22,546 nucleotides of DNA from Actinomycetota bacterium (GCA_005787645.1 SYAM01000014.1:1-22546); one strand, 5' to 3'. Numbered from the stretch's first letter, positions 7,484 through 15,381 are shown. Notes: a model not told the origin generated them from the sequence alone. Program-made: numbers and translations.

Positions 7484-8677
7484 ATGAGTGAGCAACTTTC
7501 ACCAGAGACACGAGCGTTAATTCGAGCGCAACTTACTCGTCGCAGATTTCTCGCGGGTGCCGGTGCAGTCGGTGCAACTGCGGTTCTTGCTGCATGCAGT
7601 AGTTCCGGCGAAGAGACTGGTAGCGCAAGCGAGAGCGCTGCTGCTGAATCTTCAGGAACGGTGCGCTGGGCAAACTGGCCGGAGTACCTCGATTACGATG
7701 ATAAGGGGCAGAAGTATCCAACGTTAGAAACCTTCATTGCCGCCTCAGGTATCAATGTCGTGTACAAAGAAGAGGTCAATGACAACGACGAGTTCTATGG
7801 CAAGGTGCAGGTCAAGCTTGAGCAAGGCAAAGATATCGGTTGGGACATCGTCACATTGACGGACTGGATGGCCGGTCGTTGGATTCGCCTCGGCTACACC
7901 CAGGCATTCGATGAGGGCGCAATCCCAAATAAAGAGAATATTCTTCCAGGTCTTGCCAATGTGGGCTTTGATCCAGGACGCAAGAGTTCACTAACCTGGC
8001 AATCAGGCTTTGCAGGTTTCGGCTGGAATAAAGAGGTGATTCCTGGCGGAATCAAGAGCCTTGATCAACTCTTCGATAAGAAATACAAGGGAAGAATTGA
8101 AGTGTTGAGCGAGATGCGCGACACCATGGGAATCATCCTTCAGTATCAAGGTGTCGATATCTCACAGCCATTCACTGAGGATCAATTCATGACGGCCGTA
8201 GAGTTTCTAGAGAAGCAAGTTACTGACGGAATTATTCGCCAGGTCAAAGGCAATGATTATCTCGATGACATGGAGAGCGGTGACGCGATAGCGGTAATCG
8301 GATGGTCTGGTGATATCTTCGCGCTCGCCAACGATAACGATGGCAAATTTGAATTTGCGATACCAGAGTCGGGTGGAACCCTCTGGTCCGATAACATGAT
8401 GATTCCATCAACATCAACCAATAAGAAGAATGCGCAATCAGTCATCAATAATTATTACGACCCTGCAGTTGCGGCTCAAGTTGCAGCGTGGGTCAATTAC
8501 ATCTGCCCGGTTCAAGGTGCACGCGAGGAGATGGAGAAGATCGATCCAGAATTGGTGAATAATCCATTCATCTTCCCGGATGAACCGACATTGGCGAAGG
8601 TAAAGGTCTTCCGCCCACTAGCACCGGAGGAAGAGACCAACTTCAGCGAAGCTTTTGCTGCAGCATCTGGTAACTAG
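7484..8677 (+). CDS. potD: Spermidine/putrescine ABC transporter substrate-binding lipoprotein (PotD-like)
   Basis: The extracytoplasmic polyamine-binding component of the importer encoded by the next three genes. The N-terminus carries a twin-arginine motif, TRRRFL at 18-23, a short hydrophobic stretch, and the lipobox LAAC with the lipidated cysteine at 38. The folded protein would therefore be exported by Tat and anchored on the outer face of the membrane. A serine/glutamate-rich linker (39-57) precedes the mature domain, which begins at VRWANWPEYLDY, the typical start of PotD/PotF proteins. Length 397 aa is normal. GGGAG at 7473-7477 is a clear ribosome binding site 6 nt before the ATG, unlike the leaderless genes nearby. 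It lies 33 bp after the aldehyde dehydrogenase gene in the same operon. Which polyamine binds is not determinable by eye. Confidence 0.92.
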   Translation: MSEQLSPETRALIRAQLTRRRFLAGAGAVGATAVLAACSSSGEETGSASESAAAESSGTVRWANWPEYLDYDDKGQKYPTLETFIAASGINVVYKEEVNDNDEFYGKVQVKLEQGKDIGWDIVTLTDWMAGRWIRLGYTQAFDEGAIPNKENILPGLANVGFDPGRKSSLTWQSGFAGFGWNKEVIPGGIKSLDQLFDKKYKGRIEVLSEMRDTMGIILQYQGVDISQPFTEDQFMTAVEFLEKQVTDGIIRQVKGNDYLDDMESGDAIAVIGWSGDIFALANDNDGKFEFAIPESGGTLWSDNMMIPSTSTNKKNAQSVINNYYDPAVAAQVAAWVNYICPVQGAREEMEKIDPELVNNPFIFPDEPTLAKVKVFRPLAPEEETNFSEAFAAASGN

Positions 8678-8679
8678 TA

Positions 8680-9780
8680 ATGGTGGATGTCACCTCATCG
8701 GCGGTGGGGGATCTGCAACTTCGAAATCTCACGAAAACGTTTGCTGATTTTGTCGCTGTTGATGATCTGACACTGACCATTCCGAAGGGCTCATTTTTCG
8801 CTCTCCTTGGCCCCTCTGGTTGTGGCAAGACAACGACGCTACGAATGATCGCTGGTCTTGAAGAACCAACTTCAGGCTCTATTCACATCGGCGCTACCGA
8901 CATCACGTACACCAAGCCGTACCAACGTCCGGTCAACACTGTCTTCCAAAATTATGCGCTCTTTCCCCACCTCACAATTTTCGAGAATGTCGCATTCGGT
9001 TTGCGGCGCAGAGGTATTAAGGATGTCGAAGGAGCGGTAACCAAAACCCTCGCTCTCGTAGAGCTAGGACATCTTAAAGATCGAAAGCCCGGGCAATTGT
9101 CAGGTGGTCAGCAGCAACGGATAGCAGTCGCGCGCGCCATCGTCAATCGCCCTGCACTGCTCTTTCTCGATGAACCACTAGGCGCGCTAGATCTCAAACT
9201 TCGGCGACAGATGCAGATCGAATTGAAGTGGATTCAAACCGAGGTGGGAATCACTTTCGTCCATGTAACCCACGATCAAGAAGAGGCCATGACCATGGCT
9301 GACACCATTGCCGTGATGAATAAGGGGAGAATTGAACAAATGGGCTCTCCTGTAGAGCTCTACGAGAATCCCAAGACTGTATTCGTTGCAAACTTCCTCG
9401 GGCAATCCAATCTCATAGAGGCTGCAGTGCAGACAAATAGTGGCGCTGAGACATCAGTGGATATCCATGGATCGCGAATAATTCTTCCGAGTTCGCGCAA
9501 CAAGTCTTCGAAGAGCAAAGTTTTGGTGGGTATTCGTCCAGAGAAAATCAACATCCAAACAGCAGGAAGTAGCGTCGGAAAGAATTCGCTCTCTGGTGGT
9601 GTAGTGACAGATATTTCCTTTGTGGGTGTGAGTACTCAATATCAAGTAGAGATGCCATGGAAGCAAGAGATCATGGTCTTTGAACAAAATGATGGCGGTG
9701 CGCCCAATATTCGTAAAGGCGACCAGGTGACTCTTTCTTGGGAGCCGCATTTTACCTTTGCGCTCGATAGCGAGAATTAA
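8680..9780 (+). CDS. potA: Spermidine/putrescine ABC transporter ATP-binding protein (PotA-like)
   Basis: The cytoplasmic ATPase that powers polyamine import. In order: Walker A GPSGCGKT at 44-51, Q-loop Q90 in VFQNYALFPHL, signature LSGGQQQ at 140-146, Walker B LLFLDEP at 160-166 and the switch histidine H198 in THDQEEAM. A C-terminal TOBE-like domain spans about 240-360 (VGIRPEKINI, VVTDISFVGVSTQYQVEM), as in PotA and other CUT1/MOI-type transporters. The 366-residue length is normal. The ATG at 8680 is 2 bp after the potD stop, and the potB ATG follows its own stop with no gap, so translation is closely coupled. Together with potB, C and D it forms a complete importer. Confidence 0.95.
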   Translation: MVDVTSSAVGDLQLRNLTKTFADFVAVDDLTLTIPKGSFFALLGPSGCGKTTTLRMIAGLEEPTSGSIHIGATDITYTKPYQRPVNTVFQNYALFPHLTIFENVAFGLRRRGIKDVEGAVTKTLALVELGHLKDRKPGQLSGGQQQRIAVARAIVNRPALLFLDEPLGALDLKLRRQMQIELKWIQTEVGITFVHVTHDQEEAMTMADTIAVMNKGRIEQMGSPVELYENPKTVFVANFLGQSNLIEAAVQTNSGAETSVDIHGSRIILPSSRNKSSKSKVLVGIRPEKINIQTAGSSVGKNSLSGGVVTDISFVGVSTQYQVEMPWKQEIMVFEQNDGGAPNIRKGDQVTLSWEPHFTFALDSEN

Positions 9781-10680
9781 ATGGCGATTGCTCACGTTTC
9801 ACCAGGCACTAGCACCCATGTGAATCCTGAGCGGAGCGGTAGGAGAATTCCTTATCTCCTTATGTTGCCCGGGCTGCTCTGGCTTTTTATCTTCTTTATC
9901 TACCCATTGATAAATCTTGCCGAAACTTCGACAAAAACTAGAGCAGCGTCACAAGAGACTGGCGCTTTCGTTCAAACCTATCGTTTTGCCAACTACTTGG
10001 ATGCCTTCATCGAGTATCAAGATCAGTTCCTTCGCTCGTTCTCTTATGCGCTCATGGCAACCTTGCTCGCTCTTGCTATCTCTTATCCGCTCGCTTATGC
10101 GATTGCTTTCAAATCTGGCCGATACAAGAATATCTTGCTTATCCTGGTAATTGCGCCTTTCTTCACCTCCTTTCTCCTTCGAACAATCGCGTGGAAGCAG
10201 ATACTTGGTGCGGAAGGTCCGGTTGTCTCGGTGCTACGCGCCCTGCATCTGATCGGACCAGATACGACAATCACCGCTTCATCATTTGCTGTCGTGATGG
10301 GCCTTACTTATAACTTCTTGCCATTCATGACCCTGCCGATTTATGCCAGTTTGGATCGCATCGATCCACGCTTGATGGAAGCCTCAGGAGATTTATACGC
10401 CAATGGGCTAACTACTTTTCGCAAAGTGACAGTCCCACTTTCTATGCCGGGAGTCGTTGCAGGAACTTTGCTTACATTTATCCCTGCAGCAGGCGATTAC
10501 ATCAATGCTGCGATCTTGGGCAATCCGACGACGAAAATGATTGGCAATGTGATCGATTCTAGGTTCTTTAGAATCGTTGACTATCCCACAGCCGCAGCGC
10601 TCTCCTTCACCTTGATGGCAGCAATTCTCCTCTTAGTGATTATTTATATACGTCGCTCCGGAACAGATGAGTTGGTGTAG
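9781..10680 (+). CDS. potB: Spermidine/putrescine ABC transporter permease (PotB-like)
   Basis: One of two membrane permease subunits. The 299-residue protein has a cytoplasmic N-terminus, a first membrane helix at about 24-44, then five further hydrophobic segments. The cytoplasmic EAA loop, which docks on the ATPase, is at 200-225 (EASGDLYANGLTTFRKV, then PLSMPGV). The segment between helices 1 and 2 (about 45-80) is a periplasm-side loop as in PotB/PotH proteins. The ATG directly follows the potA TAA without an intervening base. It pairs with PotC, encoded 5 bp downstream. Confidence 0.94.
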   Translation: MAIAHVSPGTSTHVNPERSGRRIPYLLMLPGLLWLFIFFIYPLINLAETSTKTRAASQETGAFVQTYRFANYLDAFIEYQDQFLRSFSYALMATLLALAISYPLAYAIAFKSGRYKNILLILVIAPFFTSFLLRTIAWKQILGAEGPVVSVLRALHLIGPDTTITASSFAVVMGLTYNFLPFMTLPIYASLDRIDPRLMEASGDLYANGLTTFRKVTVPLSMPGVVAGTLLTFIPAAGDYINAAILGNPTTKMIGNVIDSRFFRIVDYPTAAALSFTLMAAILLLVIIYIRRSGTDELV

Positions 10681-10685
10681 TTGCA

Positions 10686-11477
10686 ATGAGTAGATGGTTT
10701 TCTCGAAATCTAATTCGCATCTATGCGAGTCTTGCTCTCATCTATCTCTTTATTCCAGTCGGTTACACGATGGCATTCTCTTTCAATGATGCCGGTAAGC
10801 GAAATATCAATTGGCAGGGATTCACACTCGATAATTGGAAGAACCCTTGTGGTGCGCCTGATATCTGCGTTGCTCTCGGCAATTCTCTGAAGATTGGCTT
10901 TCTATCAACGCTAGTAGCAACAATACTCGGCACCATGATTGCTTTCGCACTTGGGCGGTACAAATTCCGTGGGCGAAGTTCGACTAACTTGCTGATTTTC
11001 TTACCTATGGCTACCCCTGAAATTGTTATGGGAGCATCACTGCTGGCTATGTTCGTGAATCTCAATGTGAACACTGGATTTTGGACAACTGTCATCGCTC
11101 ACATCATGTTCTGTATTTCGTTCGTGGTGGTAACAGTAAAAGCACGAGTAGCGAGCCTTGATCCGAAACTTGAAGAGGCAGCTCGTGATCTATACGCCAA
11201 CGAATACCAAACTTTCAGACGAGTGACTTTTCCGCTAGTACTTCCGGGCATAGCAGCCGCAGCGCTTCTTGCATTCTCATTGTCATTCGATGATTTCATC
11301 ATCACAAATTTCAATTCAGGAACGATTACGACATTTCCTAAATTTGTCTGGATTTCATCAATCCGAGGCGTACCTGCGCAGGCGAATGTCATAGGTACCG
11401 CAATGTTCCTCATCGCACTTTTCATCGTTATTGCTGGACAATTTATTGGGAGTGCAAAAGCGAAGCGAAAGAGTTAG
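10686..11477 (+). CDS. potC: Spermidine/putrescine ABC transporter permease (PotC-like)
   Basis: The second permease subunit, 263 residues, with six predicted membrane helices beginning at about residue 10 (IRIYASLALIYLFIPVGYTM). The EAA loop is at 164-188 (EAARDLYANEYQTFRRV, then PLVLPGI). A short extracytoplasmic insertion with two cysteines (NPCGAPDIC, 53-61) lies between helices 1 and 2; two cysteines so close in an exported loop could form a disulfide, which is an inference. It is the last gene of the ALDH-potDABC unit and starts 5 bp after potB. No terminator with a T-run follows; the next 125 bp are described separately. Confidence 0.94.
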   Translation: MSRWFSRNLIRIYASLALIYLFIPVGYTMAFSFNDAGKRNINWQGFTLDNWKNPCGAPDICVALGNSLKIGFLSTLVATILGTMIAFALGRYKFRGRSSTNLLIFLPMATPEIVMGASLLAMFVNLNVNTGFWTTVIAHIMFCISFVVVTVKARVASLDPKLEEAARDLYANEYQTFRRVTFPLVLPGIAAAALLAFSLSFDDFIITNFNSGTITTFPKFVWISSIRGVPAQANVIGTAMFLIALFIVIAGQFIGSAKAKRKS

Positions 11478-11489
11478 ACTCGCCCCAAG

Positions 11490-11536
11490 CCATTACAAGG
11501 TCCTGCCGAAACTGGTGGGGGTAATGGGGTAGGACT
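11490..11536 (+). ncRNA. Possible structured leader with mutually exclusive stems upstream of the second oxidoreductase gene
   Basis: Two stems interleave here. CCATTAC (11490-11496) pairs perfectly with GTAATGG (11521-11527), and GGTCCTGCC (11499-11507) pairs with GGTAGGACT (11528-11536) with two G-U pairs. They form either a pseudoknot or two alternative folds. GGTCCT can also pair with AGGACC at 11541-11546. This could be a regulatory leader RNA or simply a chance arrangement in GC-rich spacer. No known riboswitch class was recognised. Confidence 0.25.
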
Positions 11537-11578
11537 CCGGAGGACCCGGGCCCGCTGTAAGTAGAAGTTAAGGGGTGA

Positions 11579-11596
11579 ATCCGGCTTTTGCCGGAT
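11579..11596 (+). repeat. Perfect inverted repeat just before the second oxidoreductase start
   Basis: ATCCGGC (11579-11585), a TTTT loop, and GCCGGAT (11590-11596) form a 7-bp perfect hairpin ending 6 nt before the ATG at 11603. It lacks a following T-run, so it is not an intrinsic terminator. It could be an operator over the promoter or an RNA hairpin limiting ribosome access. The preceding TGAATCCG (11576-11583) also occurs at 5881-5888 next to the first candidate Lrp repeat, though an 8-base match between two short spacers may be coincidence. Confidence 0.45.
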
Positions 11597-11602
11597 ATTT
11601 CG

Positions 11603-13015
11603 ATGGCCACCATCGACCCACGAATCGTTCGCCACCTCAAAGATGTACAGCCAGATCTCTATTGGCTTGATGCTGACCCCCTTGAACCTAGTGCACACTC
11701 TGCGCTCGTCGGTGAAATCGAAGCGGACTTAGCGATAGTTGGCGCCGGCTACACCGGTTTGTGGACTGCGCTCCTTGCCAAGGAGAAACATCCCGATTGG
11801 CACGTAGTGATTATCGAGATGCGCGAGACTGGAGCAGGTGCCTCTGGCCGTAACGGGGGATTTTGCAATTACTCACTGACCCACGGTTGGACCAATGGCA
11901 AACGTCGTTTTGCTGATGAGATGGAAGTGATCTCTCGTTTAGGACGCGAGAATCTTGAGGCAATCGAAGAGACCATAAATACCTACAACATTCAATGTAA
12001 TTGGGAGTGGACTGGCGAACTTCGAGTTGCTATAGAACCATGGCAATTAGAAGGAATGCGTGAAGAGGCTGAAGAACGTAATCGCATGGGTGATGATGTT
12101 GAATTCTTGGGTAAAGAAGCGATTCAAGCTCGGGTGCATTCACCGATTTATGAGGGTGGATTATTCGATCACGATGGAACTGCTCTGGTTGATCCAGCCC
12201 GATTAGTTTGGGGATTGGAGAAGGCTTGCCTCTTACTGGGAGTGCAGATTTTCGAGAATTCGCAGGTGCAGTCGCTGGAAAATCTCGATGACGGAGTGGT
12301 TTTGCATACTGCATACGGTTTTGCGAAGGCTCCTCGAGTAGCGTTGGCAACCAACGTCTTTCCAACGCTTCAGAAAAATCTGAAGAAGTATGTCGTTCCT
12401 GTTTATGACTATCAAATCGTCACCGAACCTTTGACTCCAGAACAGTTAGCGAGTATTGGTTGGAGTGAGCGCGAGGGAATTTCAGATTCGGGCCATCAAT
12501 TCCACTATTACCGGCTCACTGATGACAATTGCATCGTTTGGGGTGGTTGGGATGCGATTTATAACTTCCGCGGACGTGTTGCAAGGGAGTATGAATTTCG
12601 CCCTGAGACGTATGTGAAATTGGTCGATCACTTCTTAAAGACCTTTCCGCAATTAGAAGGAATCAAATTCACTCATGCTTGGGGTGGTGCGATTGATACT
12701 TGCACCAGGTTCTCACCATTTTGGAGTCAGTCGAAAGATAAAAGAGTGGTGAGCGTTCTTGGCTATACCGGCTTGGGGGTGGCCACCACTCGGTTTGGTG
12801 CTCAGGTAATGCTTGATCTCCTCGATGGTGAAGATAATGAGCGCACCCGTCTGACGATGGTGCGAAGTAAGCCCATAGCCTTTCCGCCGGAGCCATTTCG
12901 ATTCTTCTTAATCCAAATCACACGCTGGTCTATCAATCGAGCCGATGAGAATGGTGGCAAGAGAAACCTTTGGCTACGGATGCTTGATCGCCTTGGCTTA
13001 GGCTTTGATTCTTAA
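11603..13015 (+). CDS. FAD-dependent oxidoreductase, DAO/PuuB-like (second copy)
   Basis: A second DAO-fold flavoenzyme, 470 residues from the ATG at 11603. The Rossmann motif is LAIVGAGYTGLWTALL (glycines 47, 49, 52) and the flavin-site signature GAGASGRNGGF is at 77-87. LGYTGLGVATTRFGAQ near the C-terminus forms the second flavin contact. It resembles the copy at 2008-3297 over the whole length, including a C-terminal extension that starts with PEPFR here and PEPLR there, so the two are paralogues but clearly diverged. The likely substrate is an amine or N-substituted amino acid from polyamine breakdown. A TTG at 11588 would add five residues that lie within the hairpin, and I consider it less likely. 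The agmatinase gene follows after 12 bp. Confidence 0.85.
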   Translation: MATIDPRIVRHLKDVQPDLYWLDADPLEPSAHSALVGEIEADLAIVGAGYTGLWTALLAKEKHPDWHVVIIEMRETGAGASGRNGGFCNYSLTHGWTNGKRRFADEMEVISRLGRENLEAIEETINTYNIQCNWEWTGELRVAIEPWQLEGMREEAEERNRMGDDVEFLGKEAIQARVHSPIYEGGLFDHDGTALVDPARLVWGLEKACLLLGVQIFENSQVQSLENLDDGVVLHTAYGFAKAPRVALATNVFPTLQKNLKKYVVPVYDYQIVTEPLTPEQLASIGWSEREGISDSGHQFHYYRLTDDNCIVWGGWDAIYNFRGRVAREYEFRPETYVKLVDHFLKTFPQLEGIKFTHAWGGAIDTCTRFSPFWSQSKDKRVVSVLGYTGLGVATTRFGAQVMLDLLDGEDNERTRLTMVRSKPIAFPPEPFRFFLIQITRWSINRADENGGKRNLWLRMLDRLGLGFDS

Positions 13016-13027
13016 GTACCCTTAGGT

Positions 13028-14026
13028 ATGGCAAATCATGGCAATCTCTATGGACCTGATTTCACTTTTCTAGGGATTCCACGGTGCGATCTCGATGACC
13101 CGCAGAGTTACCAAGGTCTGGATGTCATCATCGTGGGCGCTCCTATTGATAGCGGCACCTCACATCGCTCGGGTGCGAAATTTGGACCGCAGGCGATTCG
13201 AATGGGGGATTATCTGCCCCATGATGCACAGCGCCCGCACCTTTCATTGCGCGTAGATGCACTGCAAGAACTGAAGATCGCTGATGCAGGGGATTTGCTG
13301 ATGCCACCAGGCAATCTCGAATCTTCGTTAGAGGTTTTGCGCGCTGCTACTGAGAAGATTTCGCGCGCTGGCGCGATTGCGGTTGTCCTTGGTGGTGATC
13401 ACTCGATTGCCTCTGCGGATGTAGCGGGAATTGCCGCTCACCGAGGCAAAGGAAAGATTTCGATGATCCATTTTGATGCGCATGCAGATACGGGCGATTT
13501 GCAAATGGGTGCGTTGGTGGGACACGGCACTCCAATGCGACGTTTAATCGAGAACGGTGATGTGCGTGGTGATCGATTTTTACAATTGGGATTGCGCGGC
13601 TATTGGCCTGACGGGGCGACTCTGGATTGGATGCGCGATCAGGGGATGCGTTCCTACGAGATGACTGAGATTCACCACCGTGGACTCAGTGCGGTTCTTG
13701 ATGAATCTTTCGCAACCCTCACCAGTGAGTGCGATGGCGTATTCCTCTCGGTAGATATTGATGTCGTGGATCCAGGAATGGCACCCGGAACAGGAACACC
13801 AGAACCAGGTGGCATGACAAGCCGAGAACTTTTAGAAGCTGTTCGACGAATCTGTCTTGAATTGCCGATTGTCGGAATCGATGTCGTTGAGGTTGCGCCG
13901 CCTTTTGATTCCGCTGATATCACAGCGATACTCGCTAATAGGGTGGTCCTTGAGGCGCTCAGCGCAATCACTAAACGCAAAAGTGGAAAGCCCTATTCAC
14001 CAACGAAGAACTTGCTTGACCGGTAA
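13028..14026 (+). CDS. speB: Agmatinase-family ureohydrolase
   Basis: A manganese ureohydrolase, most likely hydrolysing agmatine to putrescine and urea. All metal ligands are visible: H125 in GGDHS, D150, H152 and D154 in FDAHAD, and D243 and D245 in SVDIDVVDPG. H166 in GHGTPMRR corresponds to the active-site histidine of agmatinases. The 332-residue length is slightly longer than E. coli SpeB. Relatives acting on guanidinobutyrate (giving GABA directly), guanidinopropionate or free guanidine share these motifs, so substrate assignment is by context: uptake of polyamines and putrescine catabolism next door. No arginine decarboxylase is in the window, so agmatine would be imported or made elsewhere. 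The gene starts 12 bp after the oxidoreductase; TACCCT lies 5 nt before the ATG and could be an internal leaderless promoter. Confidence 0.85.
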   Translation: MANHGNLYGPDFTFLGIPRCDLDDPQSYQGLDVIIVGAPIDSGTSHRSGAKFGPQAIRMGDYLPHDAQRPHLSLRVDALQELKIADAGDLLMPPGNLESSLEVLRAATEKISRAGAIAVVLGGDHSIASADVAGIAAHRGKGKISMIHFDAHADTGDLQMGALVGHGTPMRRLIENGDVRGDRFLQLGLRGYWPDGATLDWMRDQGMRSYEMTEIHHRGLSAVLDESFATLTSECDGVFLSVDIDVVDPGMAPGTGTPEPGGMTSRELLEAVRRICLELPIVGIDVVEVAPPFDSADITAILANRVVLEALSAITKRKSGKPYSPTKNLLDR

Positions 14027-14031
14027 TTGCG

Positions 14032-15369
14032 TTAAAGCGCAGCGATTGCCTCATCGACAATAGCAAGTGCTTCACGAAGTAAATGCTCTGGCATTACAAG
14101 TGGTGGCAAGAATCTGATCACATTGCTGTAAGTGCCGGCGGTAAGAAGTAATACGCCCTTACTCTGGCAGTACTTCACGATTGCTTGCATCGCTGCCGGA
14201 TTCGGATCAGTTGTTCCCGGGAGTACCAACTCGATTGCTTGCATCGCACCACGCCCACGAACTTCACCAATCACCGGATACTTTTTCGCCATCGCGTGAA
14301 GTTCTGCGACCATAATTGCGCCGATCTCACGGGCTTTTCCTACAAGATCTTCCCTCTCAATAGTCTCAATGGCCCCCAGGGCGGCGGCACACGAAATAGG
14401 TGAGCCACCAAAAGTCCCACCTAGGCCACTGAGGTGCACGCTATCCATGACTTCGGCGCGCCCGGTCAGTCCGGCAAGTGGCAGCCCACCCGCGATTCCT
14501 TTTGCGGTGGTGATGAGATCGGGAATGACACCCTCATCATCACAGCCGAACATCTCTCCAGTTCGCGCAAAGCCTGTTTGCACTTCATCGGCGACGAAGA
14601 GTGCGCCATTCTCATGCGCGAATTTTGCTAGCCCAGGTAGGAATCCTTTAGGGGGCACGATGAATCCACCTTCACCCAGAATTGGTTCGATGACAATCGC
14701 TGCAACATTTTGAGCCCCAATCTCTTTCTCGATTTTATGGGTGATGAGATCAAGTGCTTCGTCTGCACATTTTTTAGGATCGCCTAACCAGCGGAAGGGG
14801 TAAGCCATGGGCATTCGGTAAATCTCCGGGGCAAAGGGGCCAAAGCCCTCTTTATATGGCATGTTCTTTGCAGTCATCCCCATAGTGAGGTTCGTTCGAC
14901 CGTGATAGCCATGTTCGAAGACAATTACTGCGCTCCGCTTGGTGTAGACACGGGCCACTTTGATTGCGTTCTCGACGGCTTCGGCTCCAGAGTTAAAGAG
15001 CGCAGACTTCTTTTTATGCGAGCCTGGCGTTAAACGATTGAGCGCTTCGCACACCTCTACATACCCTTGGTAAGGCGCAACCATGAAGCAGGTATGTGTG
15101 AATGCGTGCACCTGCTCGACTACTCGATCAATTACTCGATCTGCGGAATTGCCAACATTTACTACCGCGATTCCGGCACCCATATCAATAATCGAGTTGC
15201 CATCAACATCGACGATCACACCACCACCAGCTTCTTTTACGAAGACGGGGATAGCCATACCCAAGGCAGCACTTACTGCCTCGCTCCGTCGTGCGATTAG
15301 CTCTTGAGATAGTGGTCCGGGAATAGCAGTCTTGATTATACGTTGCTGTGGAATCGGTGCCCGTGACAT
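14032..15369 (-). CDS. gabT: 4-aminobutyrate aminotransferase (GABA transaminase)
   Basis: A class III PLP enzyme converting GABA plus 2-oxoglutarate to succinate semialdehyde plus glutamate. From the ATG at 15369 it has 445 residues. The PLP lysine is K290 in TTAKGIAGGLPLAG, the aspartate pair is D261-E262 in VADEVQTGFARTG, FNSGAEAVENAIK is at 125-137, and HGYHGRTNLTMGMT at 153-166 is characteristic of GabT. An ATG 14 codons upstream (15411) exists, but MSRAPIPQQRI is the natural N-terminus, and TACTCT lies exactly 6 nt before it, so I choose the downstream ATG. It converges on the agmatinase gene with only 5 bp between stops and completes the GABA step of the putrescine route. No succinate semialdehyde dehydrogenase gene accompanies it here. 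Confidence 0.92.
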   Translation of the reverse strand: MSRAPIPQQRIIKTAIPGPLSQELIARRSEAVSAALGMAIPVFVKEAGGGVIVDVDGNSIIDMGAGIAVVNVGNSADRVIDRVVEQVHAFTHTCFMVAPYQGYVEVCEALNRLTPGSHKKKSALFNSGAEAVENAIKVARVYTKRSAVIVFEHGYHGRTNLTMGMTAKNMPYKEGFGPFAPEIYRMPMAYPFRWLGDPKKCADEALDLITHKIEKEIGAQNVAAIVIEPILGEGGFIVPPKGFLPGLAKFAHENGALFVADEVQTGFARTGEMFGCDDEGVIPDLITTAKGIAGGLPLAGLTGRAEVMDSVHLSGLGGTFGGSPISCAAALGAIETIEREDLVGKAREIGAIMVAELHAMAKKYPVIGEVRGRGAMQAIELVLPGTTDPNPAAMQAIVKYCQSKGVLLLTAGTYSNVIRFLPPLVMPEHLLREALAIVDEAIAAL

Positions 15370-15381
15370 AACCCTAGAGTA
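15370..15381 (-). promoter_or_regulatory. Probable leaderless -10 element of gabT
   Basis: On the minus strand TACTCT (15376-15381) is followed by AGGGTT and the ATG at 15369. The TANNNT hexamer placed 6 nt before the start codon predicts transcription beginning at the ATG. No Shine-Dalgarno and no convincing -35 hexamer are seen. It lies in the 48-bp gap after the sugar kinase gene, so gabT can be expressed independently of it. Confidence 0.55.

Noticed and set aside
11579..11600. Intrinsic terminator after potC
   Set aside because: The hairpin is strong but is followed by ATTTCG rather than a T-run, and it lies immediately before the next start codon.
11588..11602. TTG start for the second oxidoreductase
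   Set aside because: It adds only five residues encoded within the hairpin; the ATG at 11603 is the better codon. Not fully excluded.
11478..11602. Known guanidine (ykkC-type) riboswitch upstream of the oxidoreductase/agmatinase genes
   Set aside because: I could not match the conserved blocks of guanidine-I, -II or -III classes; only generic stems are visible.
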